Positions 1-10,710 are shown, counted from the first letter of the stretch. The stretch: DNA of 64,000 nucleotides from Olsenella sp. An270 (GCF_002159735.1 NZ_NFJF01000002.1:248001-312000); one strand, 5' to 3'. Notes: generated from the sequence alone by a model not told the origin. Translations and numbers: made by a program.

Positions 1-81
1 GCCTAGCCGCGCCGTCCTTCTCGCCCTGTCCCGCTTCCCCGACACCCCCAGCGCCTCTCGCGTCCCCCGACGTCCCCCCAA

Positions 82-198
82 CGCCGAGTGTACGAGTTTC
101 GTACGCTCGGCGTTTCCTTGTACCTCGATTACCTGCGGTTATGCGACTCTTCACACCCGTGAGTGCGGCCTTTTTCGGCGAAACTCGTACACTCGGCG
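82..198. repeat. Inverted repeat pair upstream of nadK (family shared with the cca leader)
   Basis: An 18-bp arm at 82-99 (CGCCGAGTGTACGAGTTT) is repeated as its exact reverse complement at 181-198, with 81 bp between. The left arm also sits in its own hairpin: 82-95 pairs with 99-112 around a 3-nt loop with one G-T pair. A second locus with the same core and spacing lies at 32982-33091. No coding function is visible. It could be a REPIN-like mobile palindrome pair, a looped operator or a bidirectional terminator. The first 80 bases of the window hold nothing I can assign, apart from an in-phase TAG at 4-6 that might end an upstream gene. Confidence 0.75.
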
Positions 199-306
199 AG
201 AGCCGACCAGTCGGGGCGCCGCCGCGCCGCCGGGGAGGAACCGGTCGCCCGTCGAGTGGCGCGGGGTATACTGACCGGAGTGGGCATCGAGAGAAAGGCA
301 GCGGAC

Positions 307-1161
307 GTGAAGGTCCTGATCGTTCCCAACTACGCGCGCGAGGACGCCGTCGAGAGCTCCCGCAGGCTCGAGCGCTGGCTCGACGACGAGGGCGTCGACG
401 TCTCCTGGGCGCACGACAAGCGCCTGCTGCCCGACGTGACCGCAACGGCGGACGGCTGCGACCTCGTGGTCTCGCTCGGGGGCGACGGCACGCTGCTGCG
501 CGCGGCGCGCATCGTGGGCTACACGGGCGTCCCCGTGCTCGGCATCTCCTACGGCCACCTGGGATTTCTCACCGCCGCCGGCCCCGACGACCTGCTCGAG
601 ACCGTCCGAGACGCGCTCGCCGGCGAGCTCCACGTGTCGCGGCGCGCCACGCTCGACATCGAGTGCGAGTTCGTGGACCAGGACGGCTCGAGCCACGTCA
701 CGCACAGCTTCGCCCTCAACGACTTCGCGCTCAGCCGCGGCGGCGCCGGCGACATGGTGGAGTTTGACGTCTCCGTCTCCGGCAAGCACATCGACCGCCT
801 GCGCGGCGACGGCTTCGTGGTCTCCACGGCCACCGGCTCGACCGGCTACGCGCTCGCCGCGGGCGGCCCCATCGTAACGCCCGAGTTCACGGGCATGGTC
901 TGCGTGCCGATCGCCCCGCACACGATCATGGCGCGCGCCTTCCTGACCTCTCCCTCCGACGTCGTGGAGATCGAGATGAGCCCCGAGCGCCCCGCCATGC
1001 GGCACTTCTTCGCCGACGGCCAGCCGGTGCGCCGCGAGGGCGGGACCGGCACGCGCGCCGTCGTGCGTCGCGGCCCCGGCGACCTGATCCTGCTCGACCG
1101 CAGCACCCAGAGCTTCTACGACTCCGTCTCCCGCGTGTTCTACGGGCAGGTGGGAAAGTGA
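307..1161 (+). CDS. nadK: NAD kinase (ATP/polyphosphate-NAD+ kinase)
   Basis: This 284-residue protein phosphorylates NAD+ to NADP+ in the cytosol. The family signature GGDGT is at residues 58-62, the conserved ND pair of the NAD site at 138-139, and the glycine-rich TATGSTGY segment near 173-181. The GTG start at 307 follows an AAAGG ribosome site at 294-298 and gives the family's usual beginning (VKVLIVPN). An in-frame GTG at 280 is possible but has no spaced ribosome site. Length is normal for bacterial NadK. recN follows 34 bp later on the same strand, the nadK-recN order common in Gram-positive bacteria, so the two are probably co-transcribed. Confidence 0.95.
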   Translation: MKVLIVPNYAREDAVESSRRLERWLDDEGVDVSWAHDKRLLPDVTATADGCDLVVSLGGDGTLLRAARIVGYTGVPVLGISYGHLGFLTAAGPDDLLETVRDALAGELHVSRRATLDIECEFVDQDGSSHVTHSFALNDFALSRGGAGDMVEFDVSVSGKHIDRLRGDGFVVSTATGSTGYALAAGGPIVTPEFTGMVCVPIAPHTIMARAFLTSPSDVVEIEMSPERPAMRHFFADGQPVRREGGTGTRAVVRRGPGDLILLDRSTQSFYDSVSRVFYGQVGK

Positions 1162-1195
1162 TTTCGCCGGGCGAGAAGAACGGGCGGGCCGTGCG

Positions 1196-2839
1196 ATGAT
1201 CGACGAGCTCCGCGTTCGCGACGTCGCGCTCATCCGCGACGCCGTCATCGAGCCGGCACCGGGCCTCACGGTGCTGACCGGCGAGACGGGCGCCGGCAAG
1301 ACCGCCCTGCTCTCCTCGATCAAGCTGCTCGTGGGGGAGCGCGCCGACGCCGGCATGGTCCGCGAGGGCGCGTCGTCGCTCGAGGTGGAGGGCCGCCTGT
1401 TCCTTCTCGGGGACGACGAGGACGGGACCGTGGTCCGCCGCCGCGTGGGCGCGGACGGCCGCGGCCGCGTCGAGCTCTGCGGGCACCTCGCCAGCGTGCG
1501 CGAGCTCGCCGAGCGCGTGGGCTCCACGGTCGACCTCTGCGGCCAGCACGAGCACCAGCGGCTGCTCTCCGTCCAGACCCACGTGGAGCTGCTCGACTCC
1601 TGGATCGGCGCCCCTGCGGCCGAGGCGCTGGAGGCCTACCGCGACGCGCTCGACGCCGCCGCCGAGGCCGCCGGGGAGCTGGAGCGCGTGCGGGAGATGG
1701 GTCGCGCGACGGGCGAGCGGCTCGACGAGGCCGCCTTCGTGCTGCGGCGCATCGACGAGGTCGACCCGCGCGAGGGCGAGCTCGAGGAGCTCGAGGCACA
1801 GCTCCCCCGCGTCGAGCACGGCGAGGCCCTCATGGCCGCGGCGGCGCTCGCGCGCGAGCGCCTCTCCGGGGACGACGGCGCCTGCGACGCGCTCGGCGAG
1901 GCCGTGCGCGCGCTCGAGGACGCCGCCCGCTATGACGCGCGCCTGTCCGGCTGGGCGCAGACGCTCGAGAGCTCGCTGATCGACATCGAGGACGTGTCCG
2001 CCGAGCTCCGCGACTACGCGGACGAGGTGGACTTCGACCCGGAGGAGCTCGACCGGCTGCAGACGCGCCTCGCCGCGCTCGAGGGGCTGCGCCGGGCGTA
2101 CGGTCCGGGCATGGCGGACGTGCTCCGCCGTCGCGCCGAGGCCCGCGAGGTCGTGGCCGCTGCGAGTGACGGGGGAGAGCTCGAGCGCCGCGCCGCCGAG
2201 GAGCTCCGCCGCCGCGAGGCGGCGCTCGCCGAGGCGGCCGACGCCCTCGACGCCGTGCGCGCCGAGGCGGCGCCGCGCCTGGCTGCCGCCGTCTCCGAGC
2301 AGATGGCGTTCCTCGAGATGGGCAGCGCCGGCCTGGAGGTCGCCCAGGAGCGCCTCCCGCGCGCTGAGTGGACCCGCCGCGGGCCCTCCCGCGTGGAGTT
2401 CCTCTATCGCCCGGGTGCGGGCCTCACGGCGCGCCCGCTGCGGCGCATCGCGTCGGGCGGCGAGGTCAGCCGCGTGATGCTGGCGCTCAAGGTGGTGCTC
2501 GGCGAGGCGGACTCCTGCGAGACGCTCGTCTTCGACGAGGTCGACGCCGGCGTGGGCGGCGCCACGGCGGTCGCGCTCGCGAGCGTGCTGGCCCGGCTCG
2601 CCCAGACGCACCAGGTCGTCGTGGTCACGCACCTCGCGCAGGTGGCGGTGGCGGCCGAGCGGCACTACCTCGTCGAGAAGCACGAGGGTGCGGGCGGCGT
2701 GCCCGAGACCACGCTCGCGCCGATCTCGGGCGAGGAGCGGGTCGCGGAGGTCGCGCGCATGCTCTCCGGCGACACGGGCGCGGCCAGCCGCGACCTCGCG
2801 CGCGAGATGCTCGCCGAGCGCGCCGGCGCGCGGCGCTAG
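1196..2839 (+). CDS. recN: DNA repair ATPase RecN
   Basis: RecN is an SMC-like ATPase that acts at double-strand breaks. The 547-residue protein has a Walker A GETGAGKT at 29-36, two long Glu/Arg/Ala-rich coiled-coil arms between about 150 and 370, an ABC signature ASGGEVSR near 419-426 and a Walker B VFDE at 445-448, the standard RecN order. The ATG at 1196 comes 34 bp after nadK stops. That gap contains GGGCGAGAAGAACGGG, a copy of a word found in many leaders here. The stop overlaps the stop of the convergent XRE gene at a shared CTAG (2836-2839). I saw no SOS box. Confidence 0.95.
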   Translation: MIDELRVRDVALIRDAVIEPAPGLTVLTGETGAGKTALLSSIKLLVGERADAGMVREGASSLEVEGRLFLLGDDEDGTVVRRRVGADGRGRVELCGHLASVRELAERVGSTVDLCGQHEHQRLLSVQTHVELLDSWIGAPAAEALEAYRDALDAAAEAAGELERVREMGRATGERLDEAAFVLRRIDEVDPREGELEELEAQLPRVEHGEALMAAAALARERLSGDDGACDALGEAVRALEDAARYDARLSGWAQTLESSLIDIEDVSAELRDYADEVDFDPEELDRLQTRLAALEGLRRAYGPGMADVLRRRAEAREVVAAASDGGELERRAAEELRRREAALAEAADALDAVRAEAAPRLAAAVSEQMAFLEMGSAGLEVAQERLPRAEWTRRGPSRVEFLYRPGAGLTARPLRRIASGGEVSRVMLALKVVLGEADSCETLVFDEVDAGVGGATAVALASVLARLAQTHQVVVVTHLAQVAVAAERHYLVEKHEGAGGVPETTLAPISGEERVAEVARMLSGDTGAASRDLAREMLAERAGARR

Positions 2840-3123
2840 CCCTCGCTGTCGCGCGGGGCGCTCCCGTCGAGGTCGAGCAGCTCGGTGACGTCGAGGTCGT
2901 AGACCCACGCGAGCGCGAGCAGCGTGTGGTAGGTGGGGTTCATCGGGGTTCCCGGACGCGACTCGCCCTTCTCGAACTTCTGGTAGGTGTAGAGGGCGAG
3001 GCCGGCCTGGCGAGCGACGCTCTCCTGGCTCAGCCCTCGCTCCATGCGCAGGTTGCGCAGGCGGTAGGCGAGCCTCATCGAGAGCTCCCTGAAGTTGGGG
3101 ACGTTGTCCGCTCTGAGTTCCAT
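2836..3123 (-). CDS. Small XRE-family HTH regulator
   Basis: This 95-residue protein is almost entirely a Cro/C1-type helix-turn-helix (about residues 16-70). The recognition region LSQESVARQAGLALYTYQKFE is followed by ESRPGTPMNPT, typical of short single-domain DNA-binding proteins. A C-terminal VTELLDLDG segment follows. It is transcribed divergently from the PARG-like gene across 165 bp, so it may regulate itself or that neighbour. No partner toxin is visible. The ATG at 3123 is the first in frame that gives a compact HTH protein. The target is unknown. Confidence 0.85.
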   Translation of the reverse strand: MELRADNVPNFRELSMRLAYRLRNLRMERGLSQESVARQAGLALYTYQKFEKGESRPGTPMNPTYHTLLALAWVYDLDVTELLDLDGSAPRDSEG

Positions 3124-3288
3124 ACGTCGAATATCGGGCGGCGTGAGCGGCTGGGCTACCATACGCGTATTGCAAGCCAAAACCCACAGAAGTCGGCCCC
3201 TGACGACGCCGGGGCCTTTGGCGGCCAACGTGCGCTCCCGCGTGCCCGTGTGCGAGAATGGCGGGAGGATGCCGACGGAGGGAGTGCC

Positions 3289-4188
3289 ATGGGCGAGAGG
3301 GGCGAGCGGCGCGGGAGCACCCGGGCCGAGCAGGCGAGGCGTCACACCGAGGAGATGGCGCGCCGCTTTGGGGGCGAGATAGCCGCCTGCGTCGCGGCGA
3401 CGCGGCCCTACGACGGCATGCCCAAGGCGCGCGCCGCCCGCACGTGCGTCCCCTCGGTGAGCGTCGTCGACGAGGACGCCACCTCCGCCGTGCTCGCGCG
3501 CGGGCGGGGCCTGGCCTCGGCCTGCGACCTGGCGGTGCTCGACTTCGCCTCGTTCCTGTACCCGGCGGGCGGCTACGAGCGCGGCAACTGGGGGCAGGAG
3601 CAGGCGCTCTGCGCGGAGTCGTTCCTCTTCAACGTCCTTCGCGAGCATGCGGGCTGGTATGCCGAGAACCGCCGGCGTCACGTCAACTGCCACCTGTACC
3701 GCAACCGGGCGCTCGTGGTCCCGCGCGTTCGCTTCGAGCGCGACCGCTACCACTCCTACGCCGACGTGATCGTCGCCGCTGCGCCGGACGCCCGCCGCGC
3801 CCGCGAGGAGTATCGCGTGGACGACGAGGCCCTTCTCGCCGCCCTGCGCTCGCGCGTCCGCCTGGTCATGGCGATCGCGGACGAGCTGGGGCACGAGCGG
3901 GTCGTGCTGGGAGCCTTTGGCTGCGGCGTCTTTGGCTGGGACGCGGCCGTGGTTGCCGAGGCGTTCCGCGCCGAGCTCGCCGGCGGCGGCCACGTCGCGC
4001 GCGAGGTCGTCTTCGCGGTGCCGCGGGGCCGCGCCGACGAGAACCTCGAGGTCTTCCAGCACGCGCTGTCGACGTTTCCCGACGCCAACCCCGCCCCGTA
4101 CGTGAGCCGCGCCGAGCGCGCCGCCGCCGAGGCGGCCGCCGCGGAGCCCCTCGACGACGAGGACGACGACTGGCGTCAGTATCTGTGA
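3289..4188 (+). CDS. PARG-like (TIGR02452-type) macro-domain protein with altered catalytic signature
   Basis: The 299-residue protein resembles microbial-type poly(ADP-ribose) glycohydrolases of the TIGR02452 family, which remove ADP-ribose from targets. The phosphate-binding and catalytic stretch is at residues 92-111: PAGGY, then ERGNWG, then QEQ and ALCAES. The usual signature is GGG followed by six to eight residues and then QEE. Here the first Gly is Ala93 and the last Glu is Gln105, so hydrolase activity may be reduced. A later GAFGCGVFG segment (about 205-213) fits the macro fold. The C-terminus ends in an acidic DDEDDD tail. The ATG at 3289 has an ACGGAGGG ribosome site. Family assignment is by recalled motif. 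Confidence 0.75.
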   Translation: MGERGERRGSTRAEQARRHTEEMARRFGGEIAACVAATRPYDGMPKARAARTCVPSVSVVDEDATSAVLARGRGLASACDLAVLDFASFLYPAGGYERGNWGQEQALCAESFLFNVLREHAGWYAENRRRHVNCHLYRNRALVVPRVRFERDRYHSYADVIVAAAPDARRAREEYRVDDEALLAALRSRVRLVMAIADELGHERVVLGAFGCGVFGWDAAVVAEAFRAELAGGGHVAREVVFAVPRGRADENLEVFQHALSTFPDANPAPYVSRAERAAAEAAAAEPLDDEDDDWRQYL

Positions 4189-4279
4189 GGCTCTGTGTCG
4201 GTCTCGTGTCGCATTGTTTCGCGCGTGCGTCCGAATCGGCGGGCGCACGCACCGTCCGCCCCGCGTCTCGCTACCATGA

Positions 4280-5968
<1,689 letters not shown>

Positions 5969-5980
5969 GGAAGGACGGAC

Positions 5981-6877
5981 GTGAACCTCGAGCGAGCCCG
6001 GGAGGAGTACCTGAGCCACCTCGCCGTCGAGCGGGGCTGCTCGGCCAACACCGTCGCCGCCTACGGTCGCGACCTCGCCCGCTACGTGGCATGGCTCGCC
6101 GAGCGCGGCGCGACGGAGCCCGACGACGTCTCCCTCGCCCTCGTGGAGGCGCACGTCGCCGAGCTCAGCGCGAGCGGCCTCTCCGCCTCGTCGGTCGAGC
6201 GCGCGGCCTCCGCCGTCAAGGGCTTCCACCGCTTCATGCTCACCGACGAGATCTCGCACGGGCTCCCGACGGCCGACCTGCCCCTGCCGGCGAAGCCCCA
6301 GCGCCTGCCCGACGTCATCTCGCGCGAGGACGCGGCCCGCCTGCTCGACCAGCCGTTCCCGCAGACGCCCACCGGCCTGCGGGACCACGCGGTGCTGGAG
6401 GTGCTCTACGGCTGCGGCCTGCGCGCGAGCGAGCTCGTGGGGCTCGACGAGCGCGCCGTCCTTCTCGACGAGGGGGTCGTGCGCGTCTTTGGCAAGGGCT
6501 CCAAGGAGCGCGTCGTGCCCATCCTGGGCGCCGCGTCCGAGGCGCTCGAGCGCTACCTCGACCGGGGCCGAGGCGCGCTCGTGGGGCGCAGGCCGTGCCC
6601 CGCCGTCTTCCTCAACGCCCGCGGCGGCCGTCTCTCACGCCAGTCCGTCCATGCGATCGTCGAGAAGTACGGTCGGGTCGTGGGCCTCAAGGGCCTGCAC
6701 CCCCACACGCTGCGCCACAGCTTCGCCACACACCTGCTCGAGGGCGGGGCCGACCTGCGCGTGGTCCAGGAGCTGCTCGGCCACGCCAACGTGGCGACCA
6801 CCCAGCTCTACACGCACCTCGACCGGTCCCACATCCGAAGGGTGTATCTCTCGGCGCACCCCCGCGCGCGGGGCTAG
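5981..6877 (+). CDS. xerD: Tyrosine recombinase XerD (dimer resolution)
   Basis: This 298-residue site-specific recombinase most likely resolves chromosome dimers at dif. All six catalytic positions are visible: Arg148, Lys172, His242 and Arg245 (HTLR), His268 and Tyr277. The N-terminal SAM-like core-binding domain spans about residues 1-95. The start is GTG at 5981, 12 bp after pyrG. Position next to housekeeping genes and the lack of an adjacent attachment site argue for Xer rather than a phage integrase. XerC versus XerD is not certain from one gene. The stop shares CTAG with the convergent lipoprotein gene. Confidence 0.88.
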   Translation: MNLERAREEYLSHLAVERGCSANTVAAYGRDLARYVAWLAERGATEPDDVSLALVEAHVAELSASGLSASSVERAASAVKGFHRFMLTDEISHGLPTADLPLPAKPQRLPDVISREDAARLLDQPFPQTPTGLRDHAVLEVLYGCGLRASELVGLDERAVLLDEGVVRVFGKGSKERVVPILGAASEALERYLDRGRGALVGRRPCPAVFLNARGGRLSRQSVHAIVEKYGRVVGLKGLHPHTLRHSFATHLLEGGADLRVVQELLGHANVATTQLYTHLDRSHIRRVYLSAHPRARG

Positions 6878-7488
6878 ACGCCGGCTGCCGCGAGGGCGTC
6901 CGACCAGATGTCGCGGCTGATGGTGAGTCCCTCGCCGGGCATGTCGGCGGCCGCGACCTCGACGCCGGTGTCGGCGTCCACAAAGGCGGCCCTGAAGCCC
7001 CAGTCTTCCTGCCCGTCAAAGAGCTGCAGGTAGCCGCAGGCAACCATGATCATGTAGAGGTCGGCCGCAGCGTCGTTGTCGTCCGTGAAGCTGGGGCGCG
7101 CGGTGACGGTGATGGCCCGGAGGTCGTCGGAAACCTCGACGGCGTCGACGCAGTCCCGCGCAAGGAGCGACGCGGTCTCGTCCTTGAGCTCCTCCTCCCA
7201 CTTCCCGACCTGCGCCTCGAACTGCGTCGTCGTGAAGGTGAGGATGACGTCGTCGCCGTCGGAGGCGGCGTCCAGGGCGTCCTCGCTCGCGCCGTCGGCG
7301 TACTGCTCGATGACGTCCTCCTGCGAGAGGGCGCAGAGGTTGAGAAACGACGCGGGGAAGCGCACGGAGACGGTCTGGTCCGCGGGCTCGGGCTCGGCGG
7401 GTGCGGGATCGACCGGTTCGCCGGCGCAGCCGCAGAGGGCGGCGAGAAGGGCGCCGGAGAGCGCGAGCAGGGTGCGTCGGGTGAGCAT
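6874..7488 (-). CDS. Putative lipoprotein with RR-type signal peptide (paralogue of the 9992-10612 gene)
   Basis: The 204-residue product starts MLTRRTLLALSG, a hydrophobic run to about residue 18 and a candidate lipidated Cys21 (LCGC), followed by a Pro/Glu-rich linker. The twin Arg suggests possible Tat export. The mature region has no motif I recognise. It is paralogous to the product of 9992-10612: both contain VTVTARPSF and end with a DADTGVEVA-like segment. The gene is divergent from the TPR-protein gene (89 bp apart) and overlaps xerD by the shared CTAG. Function unknown. Confidence 0.8.
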   Translation of the reverse strand: MLTRRTLLALSGALLAALCGCAGEPVDPAPAEPEPADQTVSVRFPASFLNLCALSQEDVIEQYADGASEDALDAASDGDDVILTFTTTQFEAQVGKWEEELKDETASLLARDCVDAVEVSDDLRAITVTARPSFTDDNDAAADLYMIMVACGYLQLFDGQEDWGFRAAFVDADTGVEVAAADMPGEGLTISRDIWSDALAAAGV

Positions 7489-7529
7489 GGGGGCCTCCCG
7501 TGAGGGACTGGGTGCCTGAAGTGTAGCGG

Positions 7530-7577
7530 CGTGATGATAGAATCATACGAGTTCAGGGCGCGAGAGGGGAGGGCGGC
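7530..7577 (+). promoter_or_regulatory. Likely extended -10 promoter for the 7578 gene
   Basis: TGATGATAGAATCAT at 7532-7546 contains a near-consensus TAGAAT (-10) at 7538-7543 with an extended TG motif. The small symmetry ATGAT-AGA-ATCAT overlaps it. A GGGGAGGG ribosome site precedes the ATG at 7578. No convincing -35 element is visible. Confidence 0.5.
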
Positions 7578-9995
7578 ATGAACCGCTCGGGTGACCGACC
7601 GATTCCGATGCTGGCGGGGGTGGTGCTGATCGTCGTCGGCGTGCTCTTCCTGGGACATGCCTTCTTCCAGTACGCCTCCATCGGGGGCGACCCGTCCTAT
7701 GCCGGGGCGGGCTGGCGCGACACCTACGAGATGCGCGACACCGCCCGGGGGATGCTCCTGGGACTTGCGCTCGTCGTGCTGGGGATCCTGGTCGTGGCGC
7801 TGCGGCTGCGAGACCGCCTGCGGACGCCCTCGGCGTCCCGGGAGGCCGAGAAGGACGTGGCGCCTGCGCCCGCTCCTGCCCCGGCGCCCGTGGCAGCCCC
7901 CACGCCGAAGCCCGCCCCCTCCCCAAAGCGTTCGGGCGGCGGCATCTCCCCGCTCGACCAGGTGCTCCCGCGCTCGGACGACGCGCTCGCGACGCTGCGC
8001 TACTTCATCGTGGACGCCCCCGACCAGATGCTCGCCGACCAGTGCGAGCTCGTGCGGCGCACGGGGCTCGCGGACTGGACGGACGAGCCGCGCTGCGGCG
8101 CCCGCAGGCTCGCGCGCAGCGGCCGCTGGTGGCTCGTGCCCGAGGGCGCGCTCTCGTCGTCGGAGGACGCGGACCGCGTCTGGGCCGTCGAGGCGGCCCT
8201 CAACCTCGGGCAGGACGCGGCCAGGATGACCGAGCCGCCCGCCACGCTGGACGAGCGGCTGCGCGTTCTTCTCGCCGGCGTCTCCCACCTGGAGCCCGTG
8301 CGTCATCCGGGCAGCCGCTTCCTTGTCACCGTCACCGAGGGCGCCGACCCCCGGGGCGAGTGGGCCGTGCGCGCGGCATTCGCCGACGCCCTGGAGAACC
8401 TGCCGGTGCCCTTCCGAATGGTCGCGGACTTCAGGCTCAACGTCTCCGAGGGCCTGCTTGGGGTGAGGGCGGCCGTGCCCCGGCCGGCGGCCTTCTCCTT
8501 CGCGCCGGAGGCGGAGCGCGCCGCGCTCGCCCGGGCCTACGCGTATGACCTGGCGCTGCTCGTCGCCCGTACGGCGCTCGCCGCCTCGCCGGCGATTCGC
8601 CGCGTGGTCGTCAACTGCCACGAGGACGGGAGCGTGGACTGCGTCCTCTCCGCAGAGATCACGCGCTCCTCGCTCGAGCGCATGGCGGCCGCGCCGCGCG
8701 AGGGCGGTCTTCCCGAGCCCTCCGCCGAGCTGCGCCTCCGCCCCGCTGCGGACGGCTGGCTCGCCCCCGTCGCCCCGCTGCTGTCGTTCGTCGACGCCCA
8801 GCTGCGCCCGGCCGAGCGCTATCGCCCGGTGGAGCTCTCCGACGAGCCCTGCCCCGAGGCGGTCGTGCGCACCTGCGGGGCGCACCGGCGCTCCGAGCTC
8901 GGCATCGCGGAGAGCGTGGTGCGCCTGGACGCGTGGGAGCGCGTCGCGGACGACTTCGGCGGGCTCGGCGACACGACGGAGGACGCGGTGGCGGCCCTCT
9001 CCGAGCTGCGCGCGTCCGCCACGGACCCCTCGGTCGTCGAGGCCTGCGAGCGCACGACGCGCGCCCTGGTCTCGGGCGAGCTCGACGTGGAGGACACCGA
9101 CGACCTCATAGAGTGCTTCGTCGGCGGCTCGGCGCTCGAGCGCGCCGTGCGCCAGGCGGGGCCCCTCGTCTCCGCGGCGGACGAGCAGGACCAGGAGGAG
9201 CTCTCGAGGGTCGCGAACCTGCTCGAGGACGCCCTCGCGCCCATCGAGGCGAGCGGCGCCTATCGTGACGACGAGCGGACGGCCCATCGCTACTTCCGCT
9301 CGATTCCCGAGCGCGTGACCTACAACCTCGACTGCGCCGACGGCCGCGCCGTGCGGCTCGTCCCGGACGCCTACTTCCTCGCGCACCAGTACGCGGCGGT
9401 CCTCGAGCGCTGGCTTGCGCTCCCCGGCAGCCTCGACCGCGCGTTCGCCCATGCCGAGCGCGCCGCCGAGCTCGCGCCGTGCACGGTCGAGGCGGCGATC
9501 GCTCGCGCGGACTGCCTGCGCGAGATGGGGCGGACCGACGAGGCGCTGCGCGCGGTGTCCGGTGCCGCGGCGTGCTGCTCGACCGTCGACGGCCTCTCCC
9601 TCTGCCTCTATCGCCTCGCCGGCCTCACGTACGACCTCGGCATGGTGGAGGCCTCCGTCGCCTGCTACCGGCGCTGTGTCGAGCTGGGTCGCGCGCAGGC
9701 CGAGCCCGCCCGCCACGAGCTTGGGCTGCTCGTCGAGCACGAGCACGAGGCGCTGGCCGCGAGCCGCCTCGACCCGGCCAAGCTCACGGGCGAGCGCCTC
9801 ACACGCGTGCTCGAGGGGGCGGGTCTGCCCGCGGGTGACGTGGGGCCGCTCTCCGAGCGCCTGCGTGCGGCCGCGGCGGCGTGCACGGACGCCAAGATCT
9901 TCTCGGTGGCCCATCCGCTGCTCCAGGCGTACCTGCGGGCGGCCGACCGGCGTGACGACGCGCTCGCCGACGTGCTCGCGTCGCTCGGCGCCTAG
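7578..9995 (+). CDS. Large membrane-anchored TPR-like protein, function unknown
   Basis: The 805-residue protein has two predicted membrane segments (about 11-32 and 58-77), a Pro/Ala-rich linker near 93-117 and a long cytoplasmic region. Residues about 600-720 (ALERWLALPGSLDRAFAHAE and following) look like tetratricopeptide helices with repeated Ala-rich pairs. No catalytic motif is visible. It sits between two paralogous lipoprotein genes, divergent from one and convergent with the other (stops share CTAG at 9992-9995), an arrangement that suggests the three form one functional locus. I do not recognise a named family. Confidence 0.75.
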   Translation: MNRSGDRPIPMLAGVVLIVVGVLFLGHAFFQYASIGGDPSYAGAGWRDTYEMRDTARGMLLGLALVVLGILVVALRLRDRLRTPSASREAEKDVAPAPAPAPAPVAAPTPKPAPSPKRSGGGISPLDQVLPRSDDALATLRYFIVDAPDQMLADQCELVRRTGLADWTDEPRCGARRLARSGRWWLVPEGALSSSEDADRVWAVEAALNLGQDAARMTEPPATLDERLRVLLAGVSHLEPVRHPGSRFLVTVTEGADPRGEWAVRAAFADALENLPVPFRMVADFRLNVSEGLLGVRAAVPRPAAFSFAPEAERAALARAYAYDLALLVARTALAASPAIRRVVVNCHEDGSVDCVLSAEITRSSLERMAAAPREGGLPEPSAELRLRPAADGWLAPVAPLLSFVDAQLRPAERYRPVELSDEPCPEAVVRTCGAHRRSELGIAESVVRLDAWERVADDFGGLGDTTEDAVAALSELRASATDPSVVEACERTTRALVSGELDVEDTDDLIECFVGGSALERAVRQAGPLVSAADEQDQEELSRVANLLEDALAPIEASGAYRDDERTAHRYFRSIPERVTYNLDCADGRAVRLVPDAYFLAHQYAAVLERWLALPGSLDRAFAHAERAAELAPCTVEAAIARADCLREMGRTDEALRAVSGAAACCSTVDGLSLCLYRLAGLTYDLGMVEASVACYRRCVELGRAQAEPARHELGLLVEHEHEALAASRLDPAKLTGERLTRVLEGAGLPAGDVGPLSERLRAAAAACTDAKIFSVAHPLLQAYLRAADRRDDALADVLASLGA

Positions 9996-10612
9996 GATCG
10001 CGCCGAGACGGCCTCGTCCCAGCCCTCGCGACTGCAGGAGAGCTCGTCGGCGGGTAGCGTGGCGCGCGCGACCTCCACGCCCGTCTCGGCGTCCACGAGG
10101 GCGACCTCGACCGCCCAGTCACCCTGCCAGCTGGACTCCGGGTCGAGGAGCTGCAGGAAGCCGCAGGCGGCGACGAGCTGGTAGAGGTCGGTGTCCGCGT
10201 GGTCGGCAAAGGAGGGGCGTGCCGTGACGGTCACGCCGTCGCGGCCGTCCGTCACCTCGACGCAAGCGACGGCGTCGCCCGCGCCCAGCGCTTCGAGGCT
10301 CTTGTCGAGCGCGTCCTCCCACATGTCGCGCAGCTGCCCGTACCAGTGGTCGGTGAGGTAGAGCTCGAGCGAGCCGTCCTCGAGGACGCTCGTGCCGATG
10401 TCGCCGTCGGAGTAGTCGGCGTAGTCTCGCGCCGCCTCGTCGGCCGTGTTGCCGGTGAACGCGAGGTAGGAGGCCGGGATGGTGACGCGCATCTGAACCG
10501 GCTGCGTCTGCGCGCCGGGGCCGACCTCCCCCTCGGGCTCATCGGCCGCGCAGCCGGGGAGCAGGGCGAGCAGCCCGGCGGACAGGGCGAGGAACTCACG
10601 GCGTGTCTGCAT
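9992..10612 (-). CDS. Putative lipoprotein with RR-type signal peptide (paralogue of the 6874-7488 gene)
   Basis: The 206-residue product begins MQTRREFLALSAGLLALLPG followed by a lipobox cysteine at residue 21. RREFL resembles a Tat motif. The mature part shares VTVTARPSF, a CGFLQLLD segment and LVDAETGVEVA with the lipoprotein encoded at 6874-7488, so the two arose by duplication. The ATG at 10612 is preferred because AGAGGGGA lies 8 nt upstream; an in-frame GTG at 10618 is too close to that site. It converges on the TPR-protein gene. Function unknown. Confidence 0.8.
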   Translation of the reverse strand: MQTRREFLALSAGLLALLPGCAADEPEGEVGPGAQTQPVQMRVTIPASYLAFTGNTADEAARDYADYSDGDIGTSVLEDGSLELYLTDHWYGQLRDMWEDALDKSLEALGAGDAVACVEVTDGRDGVTVTARPSFADHADTDLYQLVAACGFLQLLDPESSWQGDWAVEVALVDAETGVEVARATLPADELSCSREGWDEAVSARS

Positions 10613-10710
10613 GGTCACATCCCCTCTTTCAGGTTAGGACCATAGTAGGGCGTGGGCGGCTGTCGTAACAAGCGATCGGAGGGTCCGCTCCACGAGGGCC
10701 CTTCTCGAGA

